Numbered from the stretch's first letter, positions 17,175 to 28,767 are shown. The stretch: DNA of 64,000 nt from Planctomycetota bacterium (GCA_024274785.1 JAJSAM010000031.1:1-64000), one strand, 5' to 3'. Made by a program: numbers and translations. The notes: generated by a model not told the origin, from the sequence alone.

Positions 17175-18146
17175 TCACCGCTCCTTCCGTCCCTGCCTCG
17201 CTTCGGGAACGCCCACCCCTCCCGATTCCGGGACAGGCTCTCCGGCCAGTTCGAGTTCGAAAACCGCCCCGGAACCGATCTCCGGATCGATCACGCTGAT
17301 CCGCGCCTTCAACCGGTCCGCGATCTTGCGCACGATGAAGAGGCCGAGCCCGGTGCCCGGTTTGGAGCGCTCCAGTTCCGAGCCCAGACGGACAAACCGG
17401 CCAAAGATCCTCCCACGCTTTCTGACGGGGACACCCCGGCCATTGTCGGCAATGCGGACGATGGCAAGGCGCTCCTCCACCAGGCGCACGCGGATGTTGA
17501 CCCGGGGAGGGGTGCCGGCGTATTTCACCGCATTGTCGATCAGGTTCCGAAGGAGTACGAGAAGCTGAGTGCGGGGTACGCGGACGATGCACGGCGAAAG
17601 ATCGAGGCTGATGACGTCTTCGGCCACGCCCTGCCTCCTCCACGTGATCTCTGCGCACTCCCGGACGGCGTCGGAGAGCAGGACCGGTTCGACCTTCTCG
17701 GAGGAAGCCGGGGCCTCCAGGCGGCCGGCGTCGAGCATGTGGTCGATCAGGTGGTCCAGACGTTCCAGGTCCTTCAACATCAGCTCGTAGAATCCGTGTC
17801 GACGCTCAACCGGCACCGACCGGCGGCGCAGAGTCTGGAGGTACAACTTCATCGACGCGATGGGACTCTTGAGTTCATGCGTGACGCTGTCGATGAAGTT
17901 CGACTGCCGTCGCGCGAGGTTGATGGCCTTGATCGTCAGCCCCATGTAAACCGCCATGCCGACGAGCAGCAGCGCGATGAAACAGACCCCGACGGTGAGG
18001 AGAACGATCTTGAGACTCCCCATTCCACGGTCCGTCAGGGCGCTCGCCCCGACCATGATGATCCACCCCACGATGAGCACGGCCAGCATGCTCATCATCA
18101 CCACGGCGAGCGTGATCGGCAGTTTGAGAGAGCGGCGCGGGGTCAT
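17175..18146 (-). CDS. Membrane sensor histidine kinase with minimal periplasmic loop
   Basis: 323 residues from the ATG at 18146 (AAAGGA about 7 nt upstream; the longer frame lacks a site). Two membrane segments (about 10-35 and 45-72) are joined by only about 10 residues, so there is no extracytoplasmic sensor domain; the stimulus is probably sensed in or near the membrane. HisKA: SVTHELKSPI with phospho-His. HATPase: N box RNLIDNAVKYA, G1 DNGRGVP, G2 GTGLGLFIV. Phosphorylates the regulator encoded 3 bp downstream. The short HAMP-less linker and two TMs resemble intramembrane-sensing kinases. Confidence 0.92.
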   Translation of the reverse strand: MTPRRSLKLPITLAVVMMSMLAVLIVGWIIMVGASALTDRGMGSLKIVLLTVGVCFIALLLVGMAVYMGLTIKAINLARRQSNFIDSVTHELKSPIASMKLYLQTLRRRSVPVERRHGFYELMLKDLERLDHLIDHMLDAGRLEAPASSEKVEPVLLSDAVRECAEITWRRQGVAEDVISLDLSPCIVRVPRTQLLVLLRNLIDNAVKYAGTPPRVNIRVRLVEERLAIVRIADNGRGVPVRKRGRIFGRFVRLGSELERSKPGTGLGLFIVRKIADRLKARISVIDPEIGSGAVFELELAGEPVPESGGVGVPEARQGRKER

Positions 18147-18433
18147 CCGCTGTCCTTTCGGGGCGAAGCAATCAACCTGCGCGAGCGTACCCCGATCCGC
18201 GAAAACGCGATACGGAGTATTCGGGGATGGCGACGGGGCCGGTGGTGCGGCGCCGGAGTTTCCCCACAATTGCGTAGGGTGGAAGCCGTTCCCATTGTAC
18301 CGTGCGGTAGTGTGCGCCAAGAGGGCGCTCGGGAATTGCACCCCCCGGCTGGGCCGGGCGGCATCTTACCCCCACCGTAGTGTCCCCCCGCGGCGGATCA
18401 CATCGGACGAACAAAGCCGCACTCAGGAGTCTC

Positions 18434-19633
<1,200 letters not shown>

Positions 19634-19654
19634 GCAGCCAGACCGGGAGCTTCG

Positions 19655-20005
19655 ATGAACACGCCCCAGGATCCGGGTCGCACCCGGGTGATCATCGCGA
19701 TCGTCCTGCTCCTGGCGGTCGAGATCACTCCGCTGCTGACACAGCCCGGAGCGGACCTCGAGCAGGTGGCGATCCGCCTTGGTATCCTCGCGATCCTGCA
19801 AGCCTTCCTGTGGCAGGGCCATGGCTGGGCACGATTCCTGTCGATCCTGCTCTGCGCCCTGGCCGCGATCCTCGCCGGATACCTGGTCTTCGCCGAGCGG
19901 GACCTCCGGATGGCCCCCGTCATGCTCGGCGCGGGCATTGCCGGATACCTGCTGTCGACACCGGAGGTGAAGACGTTCCAGGAACGGCAGCGCTCGAGAA
20001 CCTGA
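19655..20005 (+). CDS. Small integral membrane protein, 116 residues
   Basis: Three or four hydrophobic segments (about 12-28, 42-52, 57-76, 84-100) separated by short loops; polar N- and C-termini. No family recognised. It starts 22 bp after the helicase stop, with GGGAGC upstream of ATG 19655, so it is likely co-transcribed with the helicase. Function unknown. Confidence 0.7.
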   Translation: MNTPQDPGRTRVIIAIVLLLAVEITPLLTQPGADLEQVAIRLGILAILQAFLWQGHGWARFLSILLCALAAILAGYLVFAERDLRMAPVMLGAGIAGYLLSTPEVKTFQERQRSRT

Positions 20006-20253
20006 CCGGCGTGAGGGGTACCGGGCGAACCCAGGCGGAGTGCCAAAACCCCATCGGAGGGCCGAGGGCCGTCTCGACCACACCCGCTCGATCGTCCTCC
20101 CCGGAAGTCTGGCCGGTGCCGGCAAGTCGTCCGCCGACCTCTCCAGGTGAGTGGAGTGCGTACCGTTCTCCGGCACCGGCGTAACCACCGTGGACGGCGG
20201 ACCGTCGGGACTGGCCGGGCACCTGAGACGCGGTGATCCCCCCTTCTCCCGGC

Positions 20254-21252
20254 CTACTTCCCGAACACTTCCCGCTCCCACCAGCGGCGCCAGCGGTGCA
20301 CGGCGGCGGAGCGCTCCTCCAGCGAACCCTTTGCCTCGAAGCCCATCATCTCCCGGGTCAGGAAGCGGAGAGCGGTTGCGGCCTCGGCGCGCATGCCGGG
20401 GTCTTTCGAATCGAGGAGGTTGATGAGGTCCGGGGCCGCGGTGATGTCCCCGATCATCGCCAGGGACCGGACGAGTTCGACTCGCATGCTCTTCGCCTTC
20501 TCGCGGGTGAGCAGGGCGAGCAGGGCCGGGACCGCCTGCTTTCGGGCCAGTTTGCCGAGACTTCGGATCGCTTCCTTGCGAATACGGCGGTCTTTGTTCT
20601 CGAGGAACGGGATGACCCTGGCGGCCGCATCGGGCCGGCGATCCCGGGCGGCCTGGTGGATCTGGTACCACCGGCGCCAGCCATCGACGTCCTTCCCGAA
20701 GTCGGGGTCGTCGACGATCTCCGAGAGGATTCGGAGCATGGTCTTGCGGACCTCGGGATGAGGATCGGAAAGCGCGGCCACGGTCCGGCCGATCGAATCC
20801 TCTCCGATGGCCACCAGGATCCGGATCAACCGCTCCATGAAGTCCTTCGACCGGCTGAGCCCGGCGATCCCCCCGGTGCCCTTCAGATCCTTGACCAGCG
20901 TCTCGAGCAGCGTGGGAACCGCATCCTTGCCGAGGGCGATGAGGAGGGCCTCGGTCTCGGACTTGAAGCCGGGGATGTCGGCGTAGTTGAGGTTCGGGAA
21001 CTCCGACAGCAGCACGTTCTTCTTGTCGAGGTAACGAAGGACATTCGCCAGTTGCCCCACCAGGGCCGGGCCCGGACGGACCGAGGCGGCACTCTCCTCG
21101 GCGCTGTCGGATTCGTCGATGCCGAGGCGCTCCCGCAGGGTCTGCGCCCACTGCTGGGGATCCCCGCCGCTGACGAGCGGGGAGTGAAAGCCGTCCGCCA
21201 GAACCGTGGCGGGCAGCGCGAGGAGAAACAGTAGAATTGCCGCTGTCTTCAT
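20254..21252 (-). CDS. Secreted HEAT-repeat protein
   Basis: 332 residues from the second of two adjacent ATG codons (21252; GAAGAG lies just upstream). A signal peptide (about 1-19) ends after VLADG. The body consists of HEAT/PBS-lyase-like helical repeats: DAVPTLLETL, DSIGRTVAALSDPHPEVRKTMLRIL, PDAAARVIPFLENKDRRIRKEAIRSLGKL, QAVPALLALL, TAAPDLINLLDSKDPGMRAEAATAL. Such repeats form protein-binding superhelices, here in the periplasm or outside. The C-terminus carries a basic WRRWWEREVFGK. Divergent from the small zinc-ribbon gene; partner unknown. Confidence 0.82.
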   Translation of the reverse strand: MKTAAILLFLLALPATVLADGFHSPLVSGGDPQQWAQTLRERLGIDESDSAEESAASVRPGPALVGQLANVLRYLDKKNVLLSEFPNLNYADIPGFKSETEALLIALGKDAVPTLLETLVKDLKGTGGIAGLSRSKDFMERLIRILVAIGEDSIGRTVAALSDPHPEVRKTMLRILSEIVDDPDFGKDVDGWRRWYQIHQAARDRRPDAAARVIPFLENKDRRIRKEAIRSLGKLARKQAVPALLALLTREKAKSMRVELVRSLAMIGDITAAPDLINLLDSKDPGMRAEAATALRFLTREMMGFEAKGSLEERSAAVHRWRRWWEREVFGK

Positions 21253-21446
21253 CATCTCTTCAACGTCGGATTGTATCACTTCCCACCACCGAAGAGATCA
21301 CAGGCGTTCTCAGCGCTGGTAACGATCGATACCACCCTTCGCGTCGCTTTCAGGACCGCCGGGCGGAAGGGGCGGGTGAAATCGGGAAATCCGGTCCTTG
21401 CCGCATCCGGAACGGAAATTGCGTGCATCATCTCAAGGAGGCAGAC

Positions 21447-21593
21447 ATGTCAGCAATTGTGAAGAGTTGGGTCAGGATCTTCTGTCCGGGCTGCAAGGAC
21501 CGGCAGACGTTTGTGCTGAAGAGAGAGTGGACGCTCGAATGTTCGTCGTGCGGCCACCAGCGGACGCTCCGGCGGGGGGTTCTGTCGAACTGA
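21447..21593 (+). CDS. 48-residue zinc-ribbon protein
   Basis: A very short gene with a strong AAGGAGG site 6 nt before ATG 21447. The protein has two Cys-x2-Cys pairs (FCPGC and CSSCG, about 20 residues apart), the plan of a rubredoxin-like or ribbon zinc site, in a basic aromatic context (TFVLKREWTLECSSCGHQR). It is probably a small nucleic-acid- or protein-binding ribbon. Stands alone, divergent from the HEAT-repeat gene; followed by family A repeat copy 2. Confidence 0.75.
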   Translation: MSAIVKSWVRIFCPGCKDRQTFVLKREWTLECSSCGHQRTLRRGVLSN

Positions 21594-21696
21594 CGGACCG
21601 TCGGGAGAACGCGCTCCCCGCAGACCGGTCCGCCCGGGCTCGGCGATAGCCGGTCATCTCCGCGATCCGGTTCGGCGTAACCCAGTCAGAGCCCGC

Positions 21697-21842
21697 CTGA
21701 AAACGACCGCCGCACTCGAGGGCCGCTGCATCCCGCAAAGCGGCGTTGCTCGTCGGTTGAAGCCAGCAGGGGTCGCCCTCCGCGCGCCTTGCCGGATCGG
21801 GCGCAGCGGCGCTCCCGGTGCAACGGTCGCACTTGTTTCCAG
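21697..21842 (+). repeat. Dispersed intergenic repeat family A, copy 2
   Basis: About 146 bp similar to 10066-10218 and 55406-55550 in the same orientation. Shared blocks: CGAGGGCCGCTGCATCCCG, CGTCGGTTGAAGCCAGCA, GTGCAACGGTCGCAC, TTTCCAGAC. Lies between the zinc-ribbon gene and the 3' end of cysS (minus strand). Confidence 0.85.
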
Positions 21843-21891
21843 ACAAGCCTTCACCCTCCGGCCAGCAGTCCCCACGCGAGGAAGCGAGCGT

Positions 21892-23312
<1,421 letters not shown>

Positions 23313-23316
<4 letters not shown>

Positions 23317-23801
23317 TTTCCGTTCCTCGAAATGAGTACCACGGCAAACGTCTCGATCGCCTCTCCCCGGCCCACCGCCCCGAGCCCCTCTTTCGTGCGC
23401 GCCTTGACCGCCACACGATCGACCGGAACCTCCAGCAGGGCCGCCACCTTTTGGCGGATGTCCATCTTGACCGGCCCGAGGCGGGGGCGCTCGGCGATCA
23501 CGGTCACGTCGGCGTTCACGATCTCGAAGCCGTCCGCAACGATCAGGCCAAGGGCCTCGGCGAGAAAGCGATCGCTCGAGGCCCCCTCGAACCGCGGATC
23601 CGTATCCGGGAAGTGCTCGCCGATGTCGCCGTGCCCGCCCGCACCGAGCACGGCATCGGTCAGGGCATGCAGCACCGCGTCACCGTCGGAGTGGCCGAGC
23701 AGGCCCACCTCGCTCTCGATCTCGACGCCGCCGAGCAGGAGCGGCCGCCCGGCGACGAGCCGATGGATGTCATAGCCCTGTCCCACCCGAAACTCGGTCA
23801 T
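23313..23801 (-). CDS. ispF: 2-C-methyl-D-erythritol 2,4-cyclodiphosphate synthase
   Basis: 162 residues, usual length. Forms the cyclodiphosphate in the MEP isoprenoid pathway. Metal-binding D-x-H in GYDIHRL (Asp11, His13) and LLGHSDGD with the third ligand His; IGEHFPDTDP and the C-terminal AVKARTKEGLG are family signatures. ATG 23801 overlaps the ispD stop (ATGA) and has GGGGGAA upstream; its own stop overlaps cysS. Confidence 0.97.
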
Positions 23802-24478
23802 CGTTCCCCCGATAGCAGTGCTTCGACCACGGCCAGGTCCTCTCTCTCCGTCACCTTCACGTTGAAGGAATCTCCCTTCACGACGACCACCCGCTGCCCG
23901 ATCCGCTCGAGCAGGGAGGCTTCGTCCGTACCGGTGAAATCCTCGATCGAGGCGGAGGCGAATGCCCGCAGCAGCAGATCCCGGCGAGCCACCTGCGGCG
24001 TCTCCGCGTGCCACACCGTGCGACGTTCAACCGTCCCCACGATCCCGAGTCCGGAATCGACCTTCTTCAGGGTATCGCGAGCGGGCACGGCGACGATAGC
24101 GGCGCCCATCCGCCTCGCCTCCGCAACGGCCCGGTCCGCGGCGGCAACCGAAAAGACCGGGCGAACGGCGTCGTGGACCGCGACCAGGTCGATCCGTGCC
24201 GAGAGCGCGTCGATCCCGTTGCGGACACTCTGCTGGCGAGTCGCGCCTCCGGCGACCAGCTTCGTCACCCCGGCGTCGGTGAGCCCGGCGCCGTATTCCG
24301 CATCGATGGCCCGAAGCCGCGCCGCGGGCAGCGTCAGGACGATCTCCGCAACGTCCGCCATCCGCCCGATTCGCCTGAGCGTGTGAAAAACAAGCGGCTC
24401 TCCGAGGACCGGGACGAGGATCTTCTCCCCCCCGAACCGGATCCCGGCACCACCGGCAGTGAGGACGACTCCGAGCAT
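23798..24478 (-). CDS. ispD: 2-C-methyl-D-erythritol 4-phosphate cytidylyltransferase
   Basis: 226 residues from ATG 24478, chosen because the family begins with a short lead into LTAGGAGIRFGGEK, the nucleotide-binding Gly-rich loop; a frame exists to 24517 but the extra 13 residues fit nothing. Other signatures: GGATRQQSVRNG, VAVHDAVRPVFS, ETPQVAR and TGTDEASLLER. Transfers CMP to MEP in the isoprenoid pathway. First gene of the coupled ispD-ispF-cysS set, divergent from ruvC; the promoter must lie in 24479-24645. Confidence 0.94.
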   Translation of the reverse strand: MLGVVLTAGGAGIRFGGEKILVPVLGEPLVFHTLRRIGRMADVAEIVLTLPAARLRAIDAEYGAGLTDAGVTKLVAGGATRQQSVRNGIDALSARIDLVAVHDAVRPVFSVAAADRAVAEARRMGAAIVAVPARDTLKKVDSGLGIVGTVERRTVWHAETPQVARRDLLLRAFASASIEDFTGTDEASLLERIGQRVVVVKGDSFNVKVTEREDLAVVEALLSGER

Positions 24479-24556
24479 GGAACGAGAATACTGAAACTCC
24501 CGCCCGATTCGCACCATTGATGCCGCGCCGCACCGCCGTCGAAGCCGGGTCCGGAA

Positions 24557-24592
24557 TCTGCTTCACTGCTTCACCGCTTCGCTGCTCTACTG
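24557..24592 (+). repeat. Octanucleotide tandem repeat, ACTGCTTC type
   Basis: About four and a half degenerate units of 8 bp (TCTGCTTC, ACTGCTTC, ACCGCTTC, GCTGCTCT) lie in the ispD-ruvC divergent region. Two further units occur at 27272-27287 before the bamD-like gene. Function unknown; slippage could alter promoter spacing. Confidence 0.55.
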
Positions 24593-24645
24593 TCCCGCCG
24601 CCCAGGGGGCGTCGACCATCGCATCTCTGCTCCGGAGCCAGAACA

Positions 24646-25131
24646 TTGTCAACCTACCGCGTCCTCGGCATCGACCCCGGCACCCGCGTCGTCGGCCTCG
24701 GCATCGTCGATCGCGAAGGGAGCCGCCTCTCGGTGGTCGCCTGGCGAACGGTCGCACCGGGGCGGATGAAGGGCGACGTTCCCTCACGACTTCGCGTCAT
24801 CCACGAGGGGATCGCCGCGGTCATCGCCGAGTTTTCTCCCGACGCGGTCGCGATCGAGGAGGCCTATTACGGCAAGAGCGTCCAGTCCGCGCTTCGCATC
24901 GGCGAAGGCCGCGGAGTCGCGCTCCTCGCGGCGGCCCAGGCGGGAGTGGCCATCGAGCAATATCCTCCGGCCACGGTGAAGAAGGCCGTCACCGGGTCGG
25001 GGAACGCCCACAAGTCGCAGGTGGGGCACATGGTCAAGGTACTGCTCTGCATCGCCGATGAGGTCCAGGAGGACGCGGCGGACGCGCTGGCGGTGGCGAT
25101 CTGCCACCTCAACCGGGCCTCCTCCCGATGA
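24646..25131 (+). CDS. ruvC: Holliday junction resolvase RuvC
   Basis: 161 residues from TTG 24646, with CCGGAG 8-9 nt upstream, giving the family start with Asp10 in LGIDPGT. Remaining catalytic acids: Glu in VAIEEAYYGKS and the Asp pair in EDAADALAVAICH. Cuts Holliday junctions symmetrically with RuvAB. The usual ruvA and ruvB neighbours are absent; the next gene is a CorC-like protein. Confidence 0.95.
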   Translation: MSTYRVLGIDPGTRVVGLGIVDREGSRLSVVAWRTVAPGRMKGDVPSRLRVIHEGIAAVIAEFSPDAVAIEEAYYGKSVQSALRIGEGRGVALLAAAQAGVAIEQYPPATVKKAVTGSGNAHKSQVGHMVKVLLCIADEVQEDAADALAVAICHLNRASSR

Positions 25132-25160
25132 GATTCGCCCGGGTTGGACTGCTTCACATC

Positions 25161-25189
25161 TTGACAGGGGCGGGTCGTTTGCCTCGAAT
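25161..25189 (+). promoter_or_regulatory. Possible sigma-70-type promoter for the CorC-like gene
   Basis: A consensus TTGACA at 25161-25166 is followed after 17 bp by TCGAAT at 25184-25189. The -35 is perfect; the -10 is weak. It lies 23 bp before the TTG start at 25213. Confidence 0.35.
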
Positions 25190-25212
25190 CAGGCTCTCGG
25201 AGGTGCCACTCC

Positions 25213-26478
25213 TTGGTTGAACCCGGCCCACAGGTCGCCACGCTCATGGCGGGCGCGGCGTCCTTTTTCCTGTCCATGTGCGAGTCCGCGCTCGAGAACT
25301 ACTCGAGTGCCCGTCTACTCGAAATCGCCCGGAAGCGCAATGGGGATGCGGGAATCCATGCGCTGATCGCCGACGACGAGAGGATCCTGCTGACCATCCG
25401 GTCCCTGGCGCTGGCCGCACTGGTGGCCTTCAGCCTGGGGGTCTACTCCTGGGTGGTGCTCACGGACGGCGGCGCCTCCACCTGGACGCTCGTCCACGCC
25501 GGCCTGATCGCCTTCGGCCTCCTCCTGACGCTCGCCCGGATGATTCCCACCTTCGTCGGCCGGGTCTTCGCCGAGGAGATCCTCTACTCGGTTCGACCGG
25601 TGCTGACCGTCATCCAGGTGGCCTTCAACTGGCTGACCTGGATCATGCTCGCCGTGCGCACCCTGACCCGCCGGCTGGTCGGACGCCCCGATGGCCGCAA
25701 AGAGGACGAGAACATCCAGGAGGAGATCCTCTCCGCGGTGGAGGATGGCGAACTCGAGGGCCTGATCGGACAGGACGAAGCGGACATGATCGAGCGGGCC
25801 CTCGATTTCCGGGATGCGGACGTCGCCGACAACATGCAGCCCCGCACCCGGATGTTCGCGCTCGACATCGACACGGACCTCTCCGAAGCGGTGCGGCTTG
25901 TCTCCGAAGCCGGCCACTCCCGGGTTCCCCTCTACCAGAAGAACATGGACGAGATCGTCGGGGTCCTCTACGTGAAGGACCTCCTCAAGTTCTGGGGCGG
26001 AAAAGAGGCCGAGAGCCTGACGCTCCGGAGCCTGATGCGCGCCCCGTTCTTCGTGCCGGAGACGAAGCGCATCATCCAGATGCTCGACGAGTTCAAGCGG
26101 CGGAAGATGCACCTGGCGATCGTGCTCGATGAGTACGGAGGCACCGCCGGGGTGATCACCATCGAGGACATCATCGAGGAGATCGTCGGGGAGATCGAGG
26201 ACGAGTACGACGAGGCCGAGGACACTCCCTCGCTGCGGATGCTCGGGGACCGCGAAGCGGAAGTCGATGCCCAGGTGCACGTGAACGATCTGGGCGACGC
26301 CCTCGACGTGGAGATCGATTCCGCGGAGTTCGACACGGTTGGCGGCCTGGTCTTCACCGCCCTCGGCCGGATCCCGGCCGTCGGAGACGAGTTCGACTAC
26401 GCGGGCCTTCACGTCACGGTGCTCGACGCCAATGAGCGCAGTGTCAACCGGGTCAGGGTGGTGAGGGAAGCCAACTGA
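25213..26478 (+). CDS. CNNM/CorC-HlyC family membrane protein with CBS pair
   Basis: 421 residues from TTG 25213 with GGAGGTG 7 nt upstream. N-terminal membrane part with three or four hydrophobic segments (about 5-20, 60-85, 90-115, 130-155), then a linker (EEILSAVEDGELEGLIGQDEAD), two CBS motifs (about 205-330, with RTRMFALD, HSRVPLYQ and DEYGGTAGVIT) and a C-terminal CorC/HlyC FAD-like domain (about 345-420). This architecture belongs to proteins implicated in Mg2+/Co2+ homeostasis. The DUF21 part looks shorter than usual. Its stop overlaps the probable recO start. Confidence 0.9.
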   Translation: MVEPGPQVATLMAGAASFFLSMCESALENYSSARLLEIARKRNGDAGIHALIADDERILLTIRSLALAALVAFSLGVYSWVVLTDGGASTWTLVHAGLIAFGLLLTLARMIPTFVGRVFAEEILYSVRPVLTVIQVAFNWLTWIMLAVRTLTRRLVGRPDGRKEDENIQEEILSAVEDGELEGLIGQDEADMIERALDFRDADVADNMQPRTRMFALDIDTDLSEAVRLVSEAGHSRVPLYQKNMDEIVGVLYVKDLLKFWGGKEAESLTLRSLMRAPFFVPETKRIIQMLDEFKRRKMHLAIVLDEYGGTAGVITIEDIIEEIVGEIEDEYDEAEDTPSLRMLGDREAEVDAQVHVNDLGDALDVEIDSAEFDTVGGLVFTALGRIPAVGDEFDYAGLHVTVLDANERSVNRVRVVREAN

Positions 26479-27218
26479 AGCGCGCGCCGCAACCGGCCCT
26501 GGTGCTCCGGAAGTACGACTACTCGGAAACCTCGCAGATTCTCCGGCTCCTGACCCGCCGGGACGGCGTGGTGAGCGTCCTCGCGAAAGGCACCCGGCGC
26601 GAGAAGTCGCAGTTCGGGGGCGCCCTCGATCTGTTCTACCGCGGCCAGGCCCGGGTCATCTTCCGGCCACGGGCCGGCCTGAACATCCTGTCCGCCTTTC
26701 AGGTGGAGACCGCCTTCCCGAAACTCCGCGGCGACCTCACGCGACTCTACGCCGCCTGCCATCTCGGTGAACTCGTGATCGGCATGACGCGGGAGGAAGA
26801 GCCGCAGCCGGAGCTGTTCGATCTTCTGGTCGATGGCATCGGCCTGATCGAGAACGCGAACGGCCGCCAGCTCCCGGCCCTCGTCGCTTCGGTCGAACTC
26901 GGGCTCCTGGCCGTGCTCGGCTTCGCCCCGGCGCTCTCCTGCTGCGCATCCTGCGGCAACGGGATCCCCGGCGGATCGGTCGCACTCTCCCCCCCCGAAG
27001 GCGGGGCACTGTGCGGAGACTGCCGGGATCGAGACCCCGCCCGCCAGACGGTGCCTCCGGGGACTTTTCACGCCCTTTGCCACCTGGCCTCCGCCTCTCC
27101 GGAACGTTCGCTGCGGATCAAGCTGTCGAGCAGCGACGAGCGACGCATCCGGGAATTCCTGAACGCCTTCGAGGAGTGGCGCCTGGAAAGGAAGCTCCGG
27201 ACCTCCCGCTTTCTCTGA
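26475..27218 (+). CDS. recO: DNA repair protein RecO
   Basis: About 247 residues if the CTG at 26475 is the start; 238 if GTG 26502 is used. The CTG is preferred: GAGGGAA sits 6-8 nt upstream, it overlaps the CorC-like stop (CTGA), and it restores the first OB strand (RAPQPALVLRKYDYSET) that every RecO has. An OB fold is N-terminal, then a helical domain with a four-cysteine zinc site (CCASCG and CGDC). RecO helps load RecA onto SSB-coated DNA and anneals strands in the RecFOR pathway. Confidence 0.92.
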   Translation: MKRAPQPALVLRKYDYSETSQILRLLTRRDGVVSVLAKGTRREKSQFGGALDLFYRGQARVIFRPRAGLNILSAFQVETAFPKLRGDLTRLYAACHLGELVIGMTREEEPQPELFDLLVDGIGLIENANGRQLPALVASVELGLLAVLGFAPALSCCASCGNGIPGGSVALSPPEGGALCGDCRDRDPARQTVPPGTFHALCHLASASPERSLRIKLSSSDERRIREFLNAFEEWRLERKLRTSRFL

Positions 27219-27340
27219 GCACCCTCGATCCCCTCCCGCCTCATCGGATGCGGGACCGCTTCCCCGCACACTGCTTTACTGCTTCTCCCGCCTTCCGGCC
27301 TGCGTTATCCTTCGCGCCGTTCGTCATCTCGAGGTCGACC

Positions 27341-28279
27341 ATGCCCAAGCGAACTCAGTTTCCGCTCCTGCTCGCCATTCTGGCCATCTCCGCCGGCTGC
27401 GGCTCCAGCGCCGGGGACGTGCCCGAGGATACGCCCCCGACGGCCGTGTTCGCGGCGGCGGAGGGCTATCGGGAAGCCGGCGAGCTGAAGGTTGCCCGCG
27501 ACCTCTACGAGCGGATCTACGAGGACTTCCCCACCGCCGAGGAAGCGACCGAGTCGGGCTGGCTCTATGCGGAGATGTTGTTTCAGCTCGAAAAGTACAA
27601 GTCCGCCAAGACCGCCTACCAGGAGTTCCACGAGACCCATCCCCTCTACCGGCTCGGAGAACTGGAAAACCGTCTCTACAAGATCGGTGAGGAACTGTAC
27701 GTGGACGGCCAGGGCGGCCTGCTCGGCCTCGGCATCTTCCCCACGTCGGCAGCCGGGACCACCACCATGGAGTGGATCGCGGACAAGCTCCGGAACGGCT
27801 CCCGCGCCGATGATGCCCTGATGTTTCTGGCCCGGTCCAACATGGACATCCGGGAGTACTCCGATGCGGTCATCAACCTGGAAGAGCTCCTGACCGAGTA
27901 CCGGCAGAGTGAGTGGATCTACGAAGCCCGGTTCCTGCTCGGCGAGAACCTGATGGCGATCAACCGCGGGGTGCCGTACGACCTGCTCGTCCTCCGGCAG
28001 TCGCGGGAGGTGTTCCAGCGCTACATCGGCATCATCGAGAATGACGAGTTGCGCCGCACCGAGTACGCGGATCGCCTCGTGCAGGCAAAGGAGCGGATCA
28101 CCGAGATCGATCGGCGACTGGCGGAGAAGAACGTCCTGATCGCCGACTACTACATCACCGTCCAGCGCTACGACTCCGCGAAGTTCTACCTCGAGGCCGC
28201 CACCCGGCTCTACCCGGAGACGGATGCGGCGGAAAAAGCGCGAAAACGCCTCGAGGAGATCGAGAGCCTGCCGGAATGA
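27341..28279 (+). CDS. bamD: BamD-like outer-membrane assembly lipoprotein
   Basis: 312 residues from ATG 27341 (GAGGTC upstream). Lipobox ISAGC (about Cys19). TPR-like repeats follow: AAEGYREAGELKVARDLYERI, TESGWLYAEMLFQLEKYKSA, then further helical pairs ending in SAKFYLEAATRLYPETDAAEKARKRL. The TPR fold and lipid anchor match BamD/YfiO, the essential accessory of the BAM beta-barrel machine. It is about 60-70 residues longer than E. coli BamD, so a general tol-pal-type TPR lipoprotein is the alternative. Its stop overlaps the lptE start (ATGA), joining two outer-membrane biogenesis genes. Confidence 0.8.
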   Translation: MPKRTQFPLLLAILAISAGCGSSAGDVPEDTPPTAVFAAAEGYREAGELKVARDLYERIYEDFPTAEEATESGWLYAEMLFQLEKYKSAKTAYQEFHETHPLYRLGELENRLYKIGEELYVDGQGGLLGLGIFPTSAAGTTTMEWIADKLRNGSRADDALMFLARSNMDIREYSDAVINLEELLTEYRQSEWIYEARFLLGENLMAINRGVPYDLLVLRQSREVFQRYIGIIENDELRRTEYADRLVQAKERITEIDRRLAEKNVLIADYYITVQRYDSAKFYLEAATRLYPETDAAEKARKRLEEIESLPE

Positions 28280-28767
28280 GATTCCCCGCGACCTCGCTGC
28301 TCACCCTGCTCGTTCTGCTTCCGGCCGGATGCGGCTACCAGAGCGGCCAGATCACCTCGGGAGAGGGGCGGTCCATCGCCGTCCCCCTCTTTGAGAACGA
28401 GACGTTCCGGCGCGACCTGGAAAAGGACCTGACGCGCACGGTGCACCAGGAGCTCACAGCGCGGACGAACTACCACCTCGTCTCGAAGGACCGGGCGGAC
28501 CTCCTCCTCGAAGGTCGCATCCTGGACATCCGGGAGGCGGCGATCTCCGAACGCGAGGGCGGAATCATCCGCGAATCATCGGTGATCGTCACGATCGAGA
28601 TCCGCGTGACCGACCTGAAGAGCGGCGAGCTGGTGGTGAAGGCGACCGAGCTGAAGGAGCGACAGCCTTTCGTCCCGGTCACGGGGGAGTCGGTGCGCAC
28701 GGCGGAGATTGCGGCGTTCCGCATCCTGGCCGAGAAGGTCGTCTACTCCCTGCAGTCGGGATGGTAG
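28276..28767 (+). CDS. lptE: LPS-assembly lipoprotein LptE
   Basis: 163 residues with lipobox LPAGC (Cys19) followed by GYQ, the start typical of LptE. SIAVPLFENETFRRDLEKDLTRTV is the conserved helix-strand pair, followed by the strand pattern ADLLLEGRILDI and VTIEIRVTD. LptE plugs the LptD barrel and delivers LPS to the outer leaflet of the outer membrane. Starts by ATGA overlap with the bamD-like gene. No lptD in the window. Confidence 0.9.
   Translation: MRFPATSLLTLLVLLPAGCGYQSGQITSGEGRSIAVPLFENETFRRDLEKDLTRTVHQELTARTNYHLVSKDRADLLLEGRILDIREAAISEREGGIIRESSVIVTIEIRVTDLKSGELVVKATELKERQPFVPVTGESVRTAEIAAFRILAEKVVYSLQSGW

Noticed and set aside
16500-18380. 626-codon + strand frame across the two-component genes
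   Set aside because: Antisense shadow; the minus strand encodes intact receiver, winged-helix and kinase domains.
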